DNA from: CBDFKY01 sp965248995
Lineage (GTDB): Bacteria > Pseudomonadota > Alphaproteobacteria > Rickettsiales > UBA998
Assembly: GCA_965248995.1 (NCBI GenBank)
Contig: CBDFKY010000004.1
Location: 169,408 to 233,407, forward strand
Direction: 5' to 3'
DNA: 64,000 bases
A program made the position numbers and the translations under genes. Below, one piece after another: positions 51,563 through 60,682 of the stretch. The notes below the pieces were generated by a model. The model saw only the letters and a program-made list of their open reading frames with translations. It was not told the DNA's origin and made no database searches. Numbering within the stretch: the stretch's first letter is position 1; the number at the start of each line of letters is the position of its first letter.

Positions 51563-52359
51563 GCCGATTTTTCCTCCGCCGCCAGCGGTTCGGGCAGTCG
51601 GTAGTAAAACATGATAAACGTAAGGACACCTGTGATGCAGATGCAAAACCAGGTAAGTGCATAGCCCAGATGGTCATTTCGGAGCTCGATCAACCCATCG
51701 GAAGGATGAGGTTTATCGCCGGCGGGCGCTTTATAGAGAAGATCCGTATTCATGGGAAGCAGTTCCAGTCCCGTCGATTTGGAAATGGCCTTCACGTCAC
51801 GCCAGAACCAGACATTGTCTTTTATATCCGGGTCCGGTGTAAAATAACTCCGATCGTTGTCATTGCGAATCATGACGATAATACTCTGTTTCCCCTTGAT
51901 CTGCCCATCCGGCCGGTTAGCAGGATTTTTATCTTCCAGCTTCACCCAGCCGCGGTTGACGAGAACGATTCTGCCATCTTCAAGCTGGAAAGGGGTGAGA
52001 ATGTGGTAGCCGAGCTGACTCTGGTAATAACGTGCGGCGAGGTGTATTTCATAATCATGCAGATATTCGCCGATTAGATGAACGCGAACGAAATCCATCG
52101 AATGGGTATCGGATAAGTTTTTGGGTAACCCTTCCACCGCAGGAGTATAACGGGAGGCTTCAATCTCGTGGATCAAGCCCTCTTTCCACTGAAGGCGTTC
52201 CAACTGCCAGACCCCGAGCCAGAACAGCAATACGGTAATGCTCCCGATCGCTATCCATGCCCCTATGCCGGGGGGATGCCAGCGGCGCTTCGTAGCAAGC
52301 AATGCGATATGCTCCCGCTCAAGCCTGGCTTCTTTTCTGCGGTCACGCATCACCGTCAT
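51559..52359 (-). CDS. surf1: SURF1 family cytochrome oxidase biogenesis protein
   Basis: 266 residues. It assists heme a insertion into subunit I. Two membrane segments flank a periplasmic domain: WIAIGSITVLLFWLGVWQLE near residues 35-55 and ALTWFCICITGVLTFIMFYY near the end. The signature GVWQLERLQWKEGLI and NRGWVKLEDKNPANRP are present. The start at 52359 overlaps the DUF983 stop (ATGA). It sits in the usual place at the end of the oxidase gene set. Confidence 0.92.
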   Translation of the reverse strand: MTVMRDRRKEARLEREHIALLATKRRWHPPGIGAWIAIGSITVLLFWLGVWQLERLQWKEGLIHEIEASRYTPAVEGLPKNLSDTHSMDFVRVHLIGEYLHDYEIHLAARYYQSQLGYHILTPFQLEDGRIVLVNRGWVKLEDKNPANRPDGQIKGKQSIIVMIRNDNDRSYFTPDPDIKDNVWFWRDVKAISKSTGLELLPMNTDLLYKAPAGDKPHPSDGLIELRNDHLGYALTWFCICITGVLTFIMFYYRLPEPLAAEEKSA

Positions 52360-52703
52360 GAGCGTGGCTCTTCCAATGCAGGTGTTTGATGACGCAGTTC
52401 CTGGCGATACAGGATGGTGAGGGCCGTACTTCGCGCCACGCGCAATCCTGCGACACTTAAGAGGCAGGTGAGCGGCAGCCATAATACCGCGTGGACCCAG
52501 AGGGGCGGGCTGTAAGAAAACTCCATGATAACCGATGCGAGCGTTATGAAAAATCCGACGATGACAATGACGATGAATACCGCGCCGTCACCGACATCGC
52601 GTGAGGCCAATGAAAGGCCGCAATGCGGGCAATTCTCGTAAAATGAGAGCAGTCCCTTAAACACAGATTTTTTTCGACAGCGAGGGCAGGCGCCGTTCAT
52701 CAT
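52356..52703 (-). CDS. DUF983 zinc-ribbon membrane protein
   Basis: 115 residues. A CPRCRKKSVFKGL and CPHCGLSL pair forms a likely zinc ribbon, followed by two membrane segments (AVFIVIVIVGFFITLASVIM and WVHAVLWLPLTCLLSVAGL). DUF983 genes are conserved between ctaE and surf1 in alphaproteobacteria and are thought to aid oxidase assembly, but the mechanism is not known. It overlaps the SURF1 start and begins 5 bases after ctaE. Confidence 0.86.
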   Translation of the reverse strand: MMNGACPRCRKKSVFKGLLSFYENCPHCGLSLASRDVGDGAVFIVIVIVGFFITLASVIMEFSYSPPLWVHAVLWLPLTCLLSVAGLRVARSTALTILYRQELRHQTPALEEPRS

Positions 52704-52708
52704 GGTGC

Positions 52709-53542
52709 TTATGCGCCCCACCAATAGACGAATACGAAGAGGAACAGCCACACCACGTCCACGAAATGCCAGTACCATGAAGCGAATTCAAAGCCGAGAT
52801 GGCCGGACGGCGTCAACGTCCCCCGGATAGCCCGCACTAGATTGACGGCGAGAAATATCGTGCCGATAATGACGTGAGCGCCGTGAAAACCGGTCGCCAG
52901 GTAAAACGTGCTGCCGTAAATCCCGTCTCTGATCCCGAAAGGCGCATGAGAGTATTCCAGCGCCTGCAGGCAGGTGAACGTCATGCCGAGCGCCACGGTA
53001 CAGGCCAGCCCGCGAATGACATCGCGGTTATTGCCATGCAGCAATGCGTGGTGCGCCCACGTGACCGTGGTGCCGGAGAGAAGCAGGATCAGCGTATTGA
53101 GAAACGGCAGGTTCCAGGCATGAAAGGTGGTGATACCCGTCGGCGGCCATACCCCTTTCTTGGTCAGGACATCCCAGGCGTCTTCAATATGGACATGCGG
53201 AAAAATACTGGCGTTGAAAAACGCCCAGAAAAACGCGACGAAAAACATCAGTTCCGATGCGATGAATAGCGCCATGCCGAGACGAAGCCCTGTCTGTACC
53301 ACCGGCGTATGCGCCTTCTCAATCAATCCTTCCCGAATAGCGGAGCGCCACCACTGAAAGCAGCAGGTCAGCAACAATGCAGCGGACGCCGCGGTAAGGA
53401 AGATGCCGGGATGGAATCCTTTCATCCACGAAAGGCCGGATCCCACCAGCGCGAAAAGGCTGAACGCCGTCATGATCGGGTAGGGGCTGGGGTCGACCAG
53501 ATGGTAATCATGGTGCTTTTCGTGATGTTCAGGCGCGCCCAT
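52709..53542 (-). CDS. ctaE: Cytochrome c oxidase subunit III
   Basis: 277 residues with seven membrane helices. The family pattern includes HHDYHLVDPSPYPIMTAF, WWRSAIREGLIEKAHTPVVQ, LRLGMALFIASELMFFVAFF, WPPTGITTFHAWNLPFLNTL, GIYGSTFYLATGFHGAHVII and FASWYWHFVDVVWLFLF. It belongs to the aa3-type complex with CtaC and CtaD and lies after ctaG as in most alphaproteobacteria. Confidence 0.97.
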   Translation of the reverse strand: MGAPEHHEKHHDYHLVDPSPYPIMTAFSLFALVGSGLSWMKGFHPGIFLTAASAALLLTCCFQWWRSAIREGLIEKAHTPVVQTGLRLGMALFIASELMFFVAFFWAFFNASIFPHVHIEDAWDVLTKKGVWPPTGITTFHAWNLPFLNTLILLLSGTTVTWAHHALLHGNNRDVIRGLACTVALGMTFTCLQALEYSHAPFGIRDGIYGSTFYLATGFHGAHVIIGTIFLAVNLVRAIRGTLTPSGHLGFEFASWYWHFVDVVWLFLFVFVYWWGA

Positions 53543-53592
53543 TGAGTTCTCCGCAAATCATGTTTGGAATCATACCGCTATAGCATCCCATC

Positions 53593-54150
53593 TTACTTCC
53601 CGACAGGAAAAAACGTATAGGATAATGTGATATCTTTTACTTCATCGAGGTTTTTATCTTTGTCCAGCGCCGGGTCTACATAAAAAGACACAGGAAACGT
53701 TGCCGACTCCCCGGGATCCAGACGCTGCTTATTGAAACAGAAACACTGTAGCTTGACAAAATATTCGCCCGCCTTGAAAGGAGTTATGTTGAACGTCGCC
53801 GTTGCCGTTACAGGGTGGCTGCCGATGTTTGTCGCCTCGAAAAACGCCAGATTGCGTCGGCCGATCGGTGTGTCGATATGATTCTGCAATGACTTGAATT
53901 TCCAGGAAAGAGAAGGAGAAACGTCGGTATTGAAGGTCACGTTCATATGGCGATCTAAAATAGTGGAGGGGGTGGACGCACCTATTCTGGGTGTTCCTCC
54001 ATAGCCCGTGAATCGGCAGAACATGGAATAAAGAGGCACCGAAGCGTAACTCATCATCGCCATGCCTACCACTATGCCGATGAGGCTGACCAGCACCGAG
54101 CGATTGCGGCGTTTTATTTCTTCTGAAGAATAGGGGAAAGAGGAGGGCAT
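53593..54150 (-). CDS. ctaG: Cytochrome c oxidase assembly protein CtaG/Cox11
   Basis: 185 residues. It delivers copper to the CuB site of subunit I. One membrane segment (VLVSLIGIVVGMAMMSYASV) leads to a periplasmic beta domain; copper ligands lie in VKLQCFCFNKQRLDPGESAT (C-F-C). Other family parts are PLYSMFCRFTGYGGTP and VSFYVDPALDKDKNL with the ending ITLSYTFFPV. It follows two small ORFs after ctaB. Confidence 0.96.
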   Translation of the reverse strand: MPSSFPYSSEEIKRRNRSVLVSLIGIVVGMAMMSYASVPLYSMFCRFTGYGGTPRIGASTPSTILDRHMNVTFNTDVSPSLSWKFKSLQNHIDTPIGRRNLAFFEATNIGSHPVTATATFNITPFKAGEYFVKLQCFCFNKQRLDPGESATFPVSFYVDPALDKDKNLDEVKDITLSYTFFPVGK

Positions 54151-54166
54151 ATCGTCATTTCACATC

Positions 54167-54277
54167 TTAGGACACGAACTTTGACATGGATAACATGTAG
54201 AGGCCAATGATCAACAGAAGCAACAGGCATAAAAGCACATAGTTTTTAGATCGTTGCTGTTTATGGCGTTCATGCAT
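54167..54277 (-). CDS. Small membrane protein of the cox operon, 36 residues
   Basis: A 36-residue ORF lies between ctaG and the 68-residue ORF. It has a basic start (MHERHKQQRSKN) and one hydrophobic helix (YVLLCLLLLLIIGLYMLS), with a short polar end. Alphaproteobacterial oxidase operons often carry a small one-helix gene of this shape just before ctaG, of unknown role (oxidase assembly is likely). The ATG at 54277 is the only good start; the stop is 16 bases before ctaG. Confidence 0.7.
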   Translation of the reverse strand: MHERHKQQRSKNYVLLCLLLLLIIGLYMLSMSKFVS

Positions 54278-54286
54278 GTTTAACTC

Positions 54287-54493
54287 TTATTTTTCTTCCT
54301 GAGCGTGACGGCGCATGAAATCGAGCACCAGCAGTAGAAACGTGGTGAATAATACGCCTAAAATAAAGCTGATTCCCATTAAAGTGATGATCCCGGAAGT
54401 CAACTCTTGGGTCCCCGCTACATGAAGTCCTCCCGACGCCGCCTTGTGCATTATCTGAGTGGTGGAATCTATCGGGATGGAAGTTGCTGTCAT
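54287..54493 (-). CDS. Small membrane protein of the cox operon, 68 residues
   Basis: 68 residues: an extracytoplasmic-looking N-terminus of about 30, then one long hydrophobic helix (GIITLMGISFILGVLFTTFL LLVLDFM) and a charged tail (RRHAQEEK). I do not recognise the family. Its ATG overlaps the stop of ctaB by 4 bases and it precedes the 36-residue ORF, so it is translated as part of the oxidase operon. It could be a small oxidase subunit or assembly factor. Confidence 0.72.
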   Translation of the reverse strand: MTATSIPIDSTTQIMHKAASGGLHVAGTQELTSGIITLMGISFILGVLFTTFLLLVLDFMRRHAQEEK

Positions 54494-55410
54494 GACGCGT
54501 GATACCTCATCATATAATCAATAATTACTGCGGAAAAAAGTAGGAACAGGTAGAGGATGGAATAGCCGAACAATCCCATGGAGCGCTTGGCATCGGGCAT
54601 TTTTTTCAGCATGAACGCCTTGTAAACAAAAACGGTGTTTAGTCCAAAGGCCGCTAAGGTGTAAAAAATGCCTGCGTATCCTAAATATTGGGGCAATAAA
54701 GAAGTAATTGCCAGGATAATGCTATAGGCGACGATATGATTCAGGGTGGCGGGAATACCTGCCTTTACCGGCAACATAGGAACTTCAGCTAATTTATAAT
54801 CTTCGTTGCGATAGAGTGCGAGAGCCCAGAAATGCGGCGGTGTCCAGAAAAAAATAATCAGAAAATATAAAAATGGTTGGAATGTCAAATGAGGAGTCAT
54901 CGCCAGCCAGCCAATGATCGGTGGAAACGCACCTGCCGCGCCGCCTATCACGATATTCTGGGCGGTGCGGCGCTTCAGGATCATCGTATAAAAACAGGCA
55001 TAAAACCAAATGGCAAAGGCAAGTATGCCGGCGGCTGCCCAGTTGGTGGCCAAACCCAGCAATCCGACGGAAAAAATTGAAAAGAGAAGTCCGATCGCCA
55101 ACACATCCTGCCCGTCAATCAGGCCTGCGGGGATAGGGCGAAGCCGAGTACGCTTCATAATCGCGTCGATATCCGCGTCATACCACATGTTGAGGGCCGC
55201 TCCACCGCCCGAGCCGAGGGCAATACACAGAAGAATGATGCTAGCGGTTATAAAATGAAGCGGGGCGGGAGCGGTGATGATTCCTACCGCGCTCGTGAAA
55301 ACGACCAGCGACATGACGCCCGGTTTCATTAAACGCCAGTAATCCCGAATGACGGCGACGGAACCGGTATGTTTCACGGCAGCATCGAACGATACGGAAT
55401 CAGTGTGCAT
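54490..55410 (-). CDS. ctaB: Protoheme IX farnesyltransferase
   Basis: 306 residues with about nine membrane helices. It converts heme b to heme O, the first step to heme A. UbiA-family motifs: NMWYDADIDAIMKRTRLRP with the DxxxD prenyl-binding site, PIPAGLIDGQDVLAIGLLFS, and RRTAQNIVIGGAAGAFPPII GWLA, with a second Asp-free loop YRNEDYKLAEVPML that is normal for this family. Its start overlaps ctaD by 11 bases. Confidence 0.96.
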   Translation of the reverse strand: MHTDSVSFDAAVKHTGSVAVIRDYWRLMKPGVMSLVVFTSAVGIITAPAPLHFITASIILLCIALGSGGGAALNMWYDADIDAIMKRTRLRPIPAGLIDGQDVLAIGLLFSIFSVGLLGLATNWAAAGILAFAIWFYACFYTMILKRRTAQNIVIGGAAGAFPPIIGWLAMTPHLTFQPFLYFLIIFFWTPPHFWALALYRNEDYKLAEVPMLPVKAGIPATLNHIVAYSIILAITSLLPQYLGYAGIFYTLAAFGLNTVFVYKAFMLKKMPDAKRSMGLFGYSILYLFLLFSAVIIDYMMRYHAS

Positions 55411-57019
55411 TCAGCGTGGCACCGATATGCGGAATAACCTCATAGGTATGGAACGGAGGCGGGGAAGAAATAGTCCATTCCAACGTTTTGGCGCCTTCTC
55501 CCCAAGGATTATTAGGCACTTTTATTTTGTCTTTAAAAATCCGAAAAACGATGTAGAGGAAGAAGATTGCCGCGGCGCCACCTATATACGATCCTATGGA
55601 AGAGACATAGTTCCAGCCAGCGTACACATCCGGATAATCCGGGATACGGCGCGGCATTCCCGCGAGTCCCAGGAAATGCTGAGGGAAAAACGTAAGATTG
55701 GTGCCGATGAAAAACATCCAGAAATGAATTTTGCCGAGTGTCTCATTATATTGATAACCGGACATTTTGCCTATCCAATAATAAAACCCTGCGAATACCC
55801 CGAACAAGGCGCCCAGCGACATGGCGTAATGAAAATGCGCCACGACGTAGTAAGTGTCCTGCATAGTGATATCGATCGCCGAATTGGCCAGCACCACGCC
55901 GGTAACTCCGCCTATGGTGAATAGAAAGATGAACCCCACCGCAAAAAGCATCGGTGTCTTAAATTCAATGGACCCACCCCACATCGTCGCTATCCAGCTG
56001 AAAATCTTGATGCCTGTGGGAACCGCGATGACCATGGTGGCGAACATGTAATAGGCCCGTGTATTGGCACTCATTCCCACGGTGAACATATGGTGCGCCC
56101 AGACCACGAAACCGAGGATACCAATGATCGACATGGCGAATACCATCGCGGTATAACCGAAAATGGGTTTGCGCGAAAAGGTGGGTACCACCTCGCTGAT
56201 AATCCCGAAAGCCGGAAGGACGAGGACATATACTTCAGGGTGGCCGAAAAACCAGAACAGATGCTGGTAAAGAACCGGATCACCGCCCCCGGCCGGATCA
56301 AAAAAATGCGTGCCAAAATTCCGGTCGGTCAACGTCATGGTGATGGCGCCACCCAGAACCGGAAGAGAAAGTACGAGCAGGAACGCCGTCAGCAGGATCG
56401 ACCAGCAGAACAGAGGCATTTTGAACATCGTCATGCCCGGGGCACGCATATTGAAAATGGTCACAATGATATTGATTCCGCCCAGAATGGAGGAAATACC
56501 CGCCAGGTGAAGCGAGAAAATCGCCAGATCCACTGAAGAGCCAGGATGGGATGCTATACTGGAGAGCGGCGGATACATCGTCCACCCGGTTCCGGCACCT
56601 TCGCCGATTACCGCGGACAAGAGAAGCAGGGTGATGGAAGGCACGAGCAGCCAGAAACTGACGTTGTTCATGCGTGGGAACGCCATGTCGGGCGCTCCGA
56701 TCATAATCGGTACGAACCAGTTGCCGAAGCCTCCGAACAACGCCGGGATAATCAGGAAGAATACCATCAGCAGCGCATGCGCCGTCACGAACACGTTATA
56801 GAGCTGATAGTTACCATGAAAATACTGATCACCCGGATGAGCGAGCTCCATACGCAGTACGATGGAAAAAGCCGCACCCAGCAATCCCGCGAATACGGAA
56901 AACACGAGGTACAGCGTTCCTATATCCTTGTGATTGGTCGAACAAAGCCACCGCTTCAACCCGGTAGGGTTCGCGTGCTCGTGTGCAAGGGAATGATCGG
57001 CAGTGGCGGAATAGCTCAT
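55400..57019 (-). CDS. ctaD: Cytochrome c oxidase subunit I
   Basis: 539 residues, 12 membrane helices. It holds heme a and the heme a3-CuB centre of an aa3 oxidase that reduces O2 to water and pumps protons. Heme and copper ligands are visible: the low-spin site in NVFVTAHALLMVFFLIIPAL, LFWFFGHPEVYVLVLPAFG, VWAHHMFTVGMSANTRAYY and YVVAHFHYAMSLGALF. The crosslinked His-Tyr occurs in GHPEVY. It is the third gene from the left in the transcript starting with ctaC. Confidence 0.98.
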   Translation of the reverse strand: MSYSATADHSLAHEHANPTGLKRWLCSTNHKDIGTLYLVFSVFAGLLGAAFSIVLRMELAHPGDQYFHGNYQLYNVFVTAHALLMVFFLIIPALFGGFGNWFVPIMIGAPDMAFPRMNNVSFWLLVPSITLLLLSAVIGEGAGTGWTMYPPLSSIASHPGSSVDLAIFSLHLAGISSILGGINIIVTIFNMRAPGMTMFKMPLFCWSILLTAFLLVLSLPVLGGAITMTLTDRNFGTHFFDPAGGGDPVLYQHLFWFFGHPEVYVLVLPAFGIISEVVPTFSRKPIFGYTAMVFAMSIIGILGFVVWAHHMFTVGMSANTRAYYMFATMVIAVPTGIKIFSWIATMWGGSIEFKTPMLFAVGFIFLFTIGGVTGVVLANSAIDITMQDTYYVVAHFHYAMSLGALFGVFAGFYYWIGKMSGYQYNETLGKIHFWMFFIGTNLTFFPQHFLGLAGMPRRIPDYPDVYAGWNYVSSIGSYIGGAAAIFFLYIVFRIFKDKIKVPNNPWGEGAKTLEWTISSPPPFHTYEVIPHIGATLNAH

Positions 57020-57041
57020 GATAAAAATCTTTAAGAGTAAA

Positions 57042-57932
57042 TTATTTCAACGACGGTTTGGCAGCAGAGGCTATCGAAGCAACGATGTTTCCTTGCGGGA
57101 TTGAGAGTCCCTCCAGCGCGAAATGTCCTTCCTTCGCACGTTTCACCCATTCTGCAAACACCGGCTTTTCAACCACACGAATTTCAATCGGCATAAAACC
57201 GTGATGATATCCACATAATTCCGAACATTGTCCGTAGAAAATGCCTGTTTTATTGGCATGAAACCAGGTTTCGTTCAGGCGGCCCGGAATCGCGTCGGTC
57301 TTCACACCGAAAGATGGCATGGCAAAACTATGAATCACATCCGCACCGGTCAGTAATACCCGCACAGTGGTGTCTACAGGCACCACGAGAGGGTTATCCA
57401 CCGAAAGAAGGCGGGGCTCTCCCGGCTTCAGATCCTTGTCCGCCTTGATATTGCTCAGATATTCATCGACTCCCTGATCCGGAAAGCCATATCCCCAATA
57501 CCACTGGTAGCCGGTAACTTTGATTGTCATGTCGGGGTGCTGAGCTTTGTCCATATAATAATGCAGCTTCAGCGACGGAATGAAAATAGCCACCAGAATC
57601 AATACCGGCACGGTCGTCCAGATGATTTCAACGGTCGTGTTATGCGTCGTCTGGCTCGGATTGGGATTGCGGTTGCGGTGGAAACGGACGCAGACATATG
57701 CCAGAAGGCCTGTGACAAAAATGCTTACCACCAGAATGATATGAAAAATAAATCGATGCAGCTGCGTCAGTCTTTCCATCACCGGAGTGGCGGCATTCTG
57801 GTAAACATATTGCCAGGGTTTTGCGATTCCCTGTATCAGGCTGCTATCGGCAAACGCAGGGTAGGAGACCGATACCAGACTTATAAAACCTGCGAATATC
57901 AAAGCCTTAAATAAAATAAATGGGAGTTTCAT
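57042..57932 (-). CDS. ctaC: Cytochrome c oxidase subunit II
   Basis: 296 residues. It carries the dinuclear CuA centre that accepts electrons from cytochrome c. A signal peptide and two membrane helices (HIILVVSIFVTGLLAYVCVR; TTVPVLILVAIFIPSLKL) precede a cupredoxin domain, with VTGYQWYWGYGFPDQGVDEY, HSFAMPSFGVKTDAIPGRLN and the CuA loop FYGQCSELCGYHHGFMPIEI. The ATG at 57932 follows GAGAAGGGT; 57959 would add nine extra residues. It starts the oxidase operon and is divergent from tldD. Confidence 0.97.
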   Translation of the reverse strand: MKLPFILFKALIFAGFISLVSVSYPAFADSSLIQGIAKPWQYVYQNAATPVMERLTQLHRFIFHIILVVSIFVTGLLAYVCVRFHRNRNPNPSQTTHNTTVEIIWTTVPVLILVAIFIPSLKLHYYMDKAQHPDMTIKVTGYQWYWGYGFPDQGVDEYLSNIKADKDLKPGEPRLLSVDNPLVVPVDTTVRVLLTGADVIHSFAMPSFGVKTDAIPGRLNETWFHANKTGIFYGQCSELCGYHHGFMPIEIRVVEKPVFAEWVKRAKEGHFALEGLSIPQGNIVASIASAAKPSLK

Positions 57933-58094
57933 ACCCTTCTCTAACAGATGTATGGTCATGTTTTTAGGAATTCAGCTATCTATACCGCATTTTCTTTCTC
58001 GACGCAATCGAGATCCACGCAAACATTTCCCGGTGCACTATTTTCACTATAAAGGCTGGTGGTGACCACCGGGATCCTCTATATACTTATATAT

Positions 58095-59531
58095 ATGACA
58101 ACAGATACACATTCTTTTTTTGATGAAAACGGCCTGGAGCGGGGACGGATTGAAACGATCGTCGGTAATGCGCTGCATGGTATGGATGACGGGGAACTGT
58201 TCCTCGAATACGACCAGAGCGAGGCGGTATCCATCGATGACGGACGCATACGCAGCGCCAGTTTCAGCACTTCGCAGGGTTTCGGTCTGCGTTCCGTCTC
58301 CGGGGATACCTGCGGATTCGCCCATGCCAACGAATTGAGCGAAGCGGCGATTTCGCGCGCCGCGGAAACCGTGAGGGCGATTACCCGCTCATCGGAAGGG
58401 GTGAGACAGGTGAACCTGTTGCCGAACCGCTTCGCCAAACCGCTCTATACGGCGACCAATCCCATCCATGAAATGGGATTTGCCCGGAAAGTCGAGTTAT
58501 TGCAGGAAATCGACGGCTATCTTCGTGCCCGAGACCCGCGGATAAAGCAGGTTTCCGCATCGGTTCTCGGTAATTACCAGCGCATTGAAATATTGCGGCC
58601 TTCCGAAGAACTGCTCCGTGACGTCCGGCCCTTGGTGAGAATCAACATATCCGTGGTTGTGGAGCAGGACGGGCGAATGGAAACAGGTTCCGCAGGGGCG
58701 GGGGCGCGTACCGGTTATGATGCGTATGTCAGCCCGGAACGCTGGAAAAAGCAGGCGGACGAAGCCCTGCGTCAGGCACTGGTAAACCTGGAGGCGCGGC
58801 CTGCACCGGCAGGTGAGCTGCCTGTAGTCTTAAGTGCCGGATGGTGCGGGGTTCTGCTGCACGAAGCCGTGGGACATGGCCTGGAAGGAGATTTCAACCG
58901 GAAAGGCACCTCGACGTTTTCGGGCCGTATCGGTGAGCGTGTCGCTTCCAAAGGGGTGACGGTGGTGGATGACGGAACCATCGAACATCGGCGGGGGTCA
59001 CTGACCATCGATGACGAGGGAACGCCCAGCGGCTATAATGTCCTGATCGAAGACGGTATCCTCAAGGGATATATTCAGGACCGCATGAACGCACGCCTGA
59101 TGGGTATGCAGCCTACCGGAAACGGACGGCGCGAGTCTTATGCGCATCTGCCTATGCCGCGCATGACGAATACCTATATGCTTGCCGGCCAGGAAGATCC
59201 CGGTGAAATGATCCGCAGCGTGAAGAAAGGGATTTATGCCGTGCATATGGGAGGAGGGCAAGTGGATATCACCTCCGGAAAATTCGTGTTTTCCGTCACT
59301 GAGGCTTATATGATCGAGGATGGAAAGGTCACGCATCCCATTAAAGGGGCGACGCTGATCGGGAATGGCCCCGAGATCATGCAGCGTATTACGGCGATCG
59401 GCAACGACCTTGCTCTGGATGATGGAGTCGGCACATGCGGGAAAGCCGGCCAGTCCGTTCCGGTGGGTGTAGGACAGCCTTCCTTGCTGATAGGAAATAT
59501 TACTGTGGGCGGGACGGAAATAGAAGCGTAA
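58095..59531 (+). CDS. tldD: Metalloprotease TldD
   Basis: 478 residues. With TldE (PmbA) it forms a protease that degrades unfolded peptides and matures some RiPP natural products. The zinc motif HEAVGHGLEGDFNRKG is clear, with the partner cysteine in the C-terminal region (DDGVGTCGKAGQSVPVGVGQ). The start MTTDTHSFFDENGLE at 58095 is preferred; it follows a TATACT box closely and no ribosome site. pmbA/tldE is not in the window. tldD divergent from ctaC is a common alphaproteobacterial arrangement. Confidence 0.94.
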   Translation: MTTDTHSFFDENGLERGRIETIVGNALHGMDDGELFLEYDQSEAVSIDDGRIRSASFSTSQGFGLRSVSGDTCGFAHANELSEAAISRAAETVRAITRSSEGVRQVNLLPNRFAKPLYTATNPIHEMGFARKVELLQEIDGYLRARDPRIKQVSASVLGNYQRIEILRPSEELLRDVRPLVRINISVVVEQDGRMETGSAGAGARTGYDAYVSPERWKKQADEALRQALVNLEARPAPAGELPVVLSAGWCGVLLHEAVGHGLEGDFNRKGTSTFSGRIGERVASKGVTVVDDGTIEHRRGSLTIDDEGTPSGYNVLIEDGILKGYIQDRMNARLMGMQPTGNGRRESYAHLPMPRMTNTYMLAGQEDPGEMIRSVKKGIYAVHMGGGQVDITSGKFVFSVTEAYMIEDGKVTHPIKGATLIGNGPEIMQRITAIGNDLALDDGVGTCGKAGQSVPVGVGQPSLLIGNITVGGTEIEA

Positions 59532-59977
59532 ATTAAAGAGACATTCGCTTAAACCGCATAAAATTTAAATTACTATACTATTATAGATTGCTAGAAACTA
59601 TGTATAAATGTGCTTGATGTTACCTAAAGAAAGAATATTCAGATGCATTATACCGGTTTTAGAATTCAAAATTTCGGCATTGTCACTTATAGATAGCCTG
59701 CGAGAAGAAGAGACAGTATAGAGATAATTCGGCCATATATGGGGACTTTGAATAACAGAAGGTTTTACGATGATAGCGGGCAAGATAATGCCTGACTCTG
59801 GAGTTGACGGATTCGATAGGCCAGGTGAGCTTTTTGGTTTGGAGCAACAATGTGTGCGGAATGACCTTACGGTAGGTTTTCCATTCATCGGTGGCAACTT
59901 GGTAAGAAATTTGAGGAAGATGCGGCGCAGCTTATAGATATAATGCAGAAGCAATTATTCTTGCCTGTAAATTAATC
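59532..59977. other. Intergenic region between tldD and tRNA-Leu, no confident gene
   Basis: About 445 AT-rich bases. Short open stretches exist: plus-strand 55 codons from ATG 59770 with GAAGG upstream, a plus-strand 34-codon ORF near 59620, and a minus-strand 118-codon ORF at 59598-59954. None has a recognisable domain and their frames overlap, so I call none. The frames could be remains of a decayed gene. Confidence 0.5.
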
Positions 59978-60062
59978 TGGTGCGGGTGGAGGGACTTGAA
60001 CCCCCACGCCTTGCGGCGCTAGAACCTAAATCTAGTGCGTCTGCCAATTTCGCCACACCCGC
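59978..60062 (-). tRNA. tRNA-Leu (anticodon UAG)
   Basis: On the minus strand 85 bases including an encoded CCA form a class II tRNA: acceptor GCGGGTG, D arm with GGC, anticodon stem CTAGA/TCTAG around TTTAGGT with anticodon TAG, a long variable arm (CGCCGCAAGGCGT), and T arm GGGGGTTCAAGTCCCTC. It decodes CUN leucine codons, mainly CUA. Confidence 0.96.
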
Positions 60063-60145
60063 TTTACGGAAAAGCTTTTAACGTAAGCCTGCCGTTTGCA
60101 CAAGTTCTATAGTTTACGTAAGAAAATCAAATCTGATGAAGCGAA

Positions 60146-60185
60146 AGCCGCGTTCATGATTGCATAAACGCGGCTGACTCTTTTT
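60146..60185. terminator. Hairpin, possible terminator
   Basis: AGCCGCGTT and AACGCGGCT pair around a 12-base loop, with TTTTT 4 bases later on the plus strand. It lies downstream of the EF-hand gene on the minus strand, but that side lacks a T tract. Role uncertain. Confidence 0.4.
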
Positions 60186-60252
60186 GATATCGTGCCTTGA
60201 TCAGCTGGATAATAACCCGTCACATGAATGTGGTACGCCGACCGACATCATA

Positions 60253-60555
60253 TTACTGAACTTTTTCTTTCGGGCTGTGGTCCTGCGGTTTATCGGTCCA
60301 TTCGCCTTTTTTCGCTTTGAAATAGGCTTTCAGTTCATCCTTGGTTACCATATGATCGCCGCTGCTGTCGGCATCGACGAACATTTTTTTGGCGCCGGCT
60401 TCATTTTCTTCGGCACTGATGGAGCCGTCCTTATTCGTATCCATCATCATGAACATGTTATCCACTTTATGGTCAACCCATCCATCCTTGTCATGCGCGA
60501 GGGCGGCCGTGGATGTTCCCATACAAAGCACTGCAGCTAAAAATACTTTTTTCAT
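60253..60555 (-). CDS. Secreted EF-hand calcium-binding protein
   Basis: 100 residues. A signal peptide (MKKVFLAAVLCMGTSTAALA) precedes a mature protein with two EF-hand loops: DTNKDGSISAEE, canonical, and DADSSGDHMVTKDE, which has two extra residues and may bind calcium less well. The end is charged (KGEWTDKPQDHSPKEKVQ). Such small periplasmic EF-hand proteins are common in alphaproteobacteria and of unknown function. The ATG at 60555 follows AGGAGAAA. Confidence 0.86.
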   Translation of the reverse strand: MKKVFLAAVLCMGTSTAALAHDKDGWVDHKVDNMFMMMDTNKDGSISAEENEAGAKKMFVDADSSGDHMVTKDELKAYFKAKKGEWTDKPQDHSPKEKVQ

Positions 60556-60682
60556 AATTTCTCCTGGTTTCCGTGAACGAAAGAACATGGTTGTTCTTAG
60601 GCTTAAGCTGATAAGATTTCCAGGATAAAAAAACGATACGGGCGTCTTGCCCCTTTTCTGCGGAGCAGGTGTCTTCTGGACT

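Noticed and set aside
59598..59954. A 118-residue minus-strand ORF near tRNA-Leu
   Set aside because: No domain, no ribosome site, and plus-strand frames in the same place look at least as protein-like.
60625..60655. Terminator after gpsA
   Set aside because: GGGC-AAGAC-GCCC is only four pairs and the T tract is displaced by several bases.
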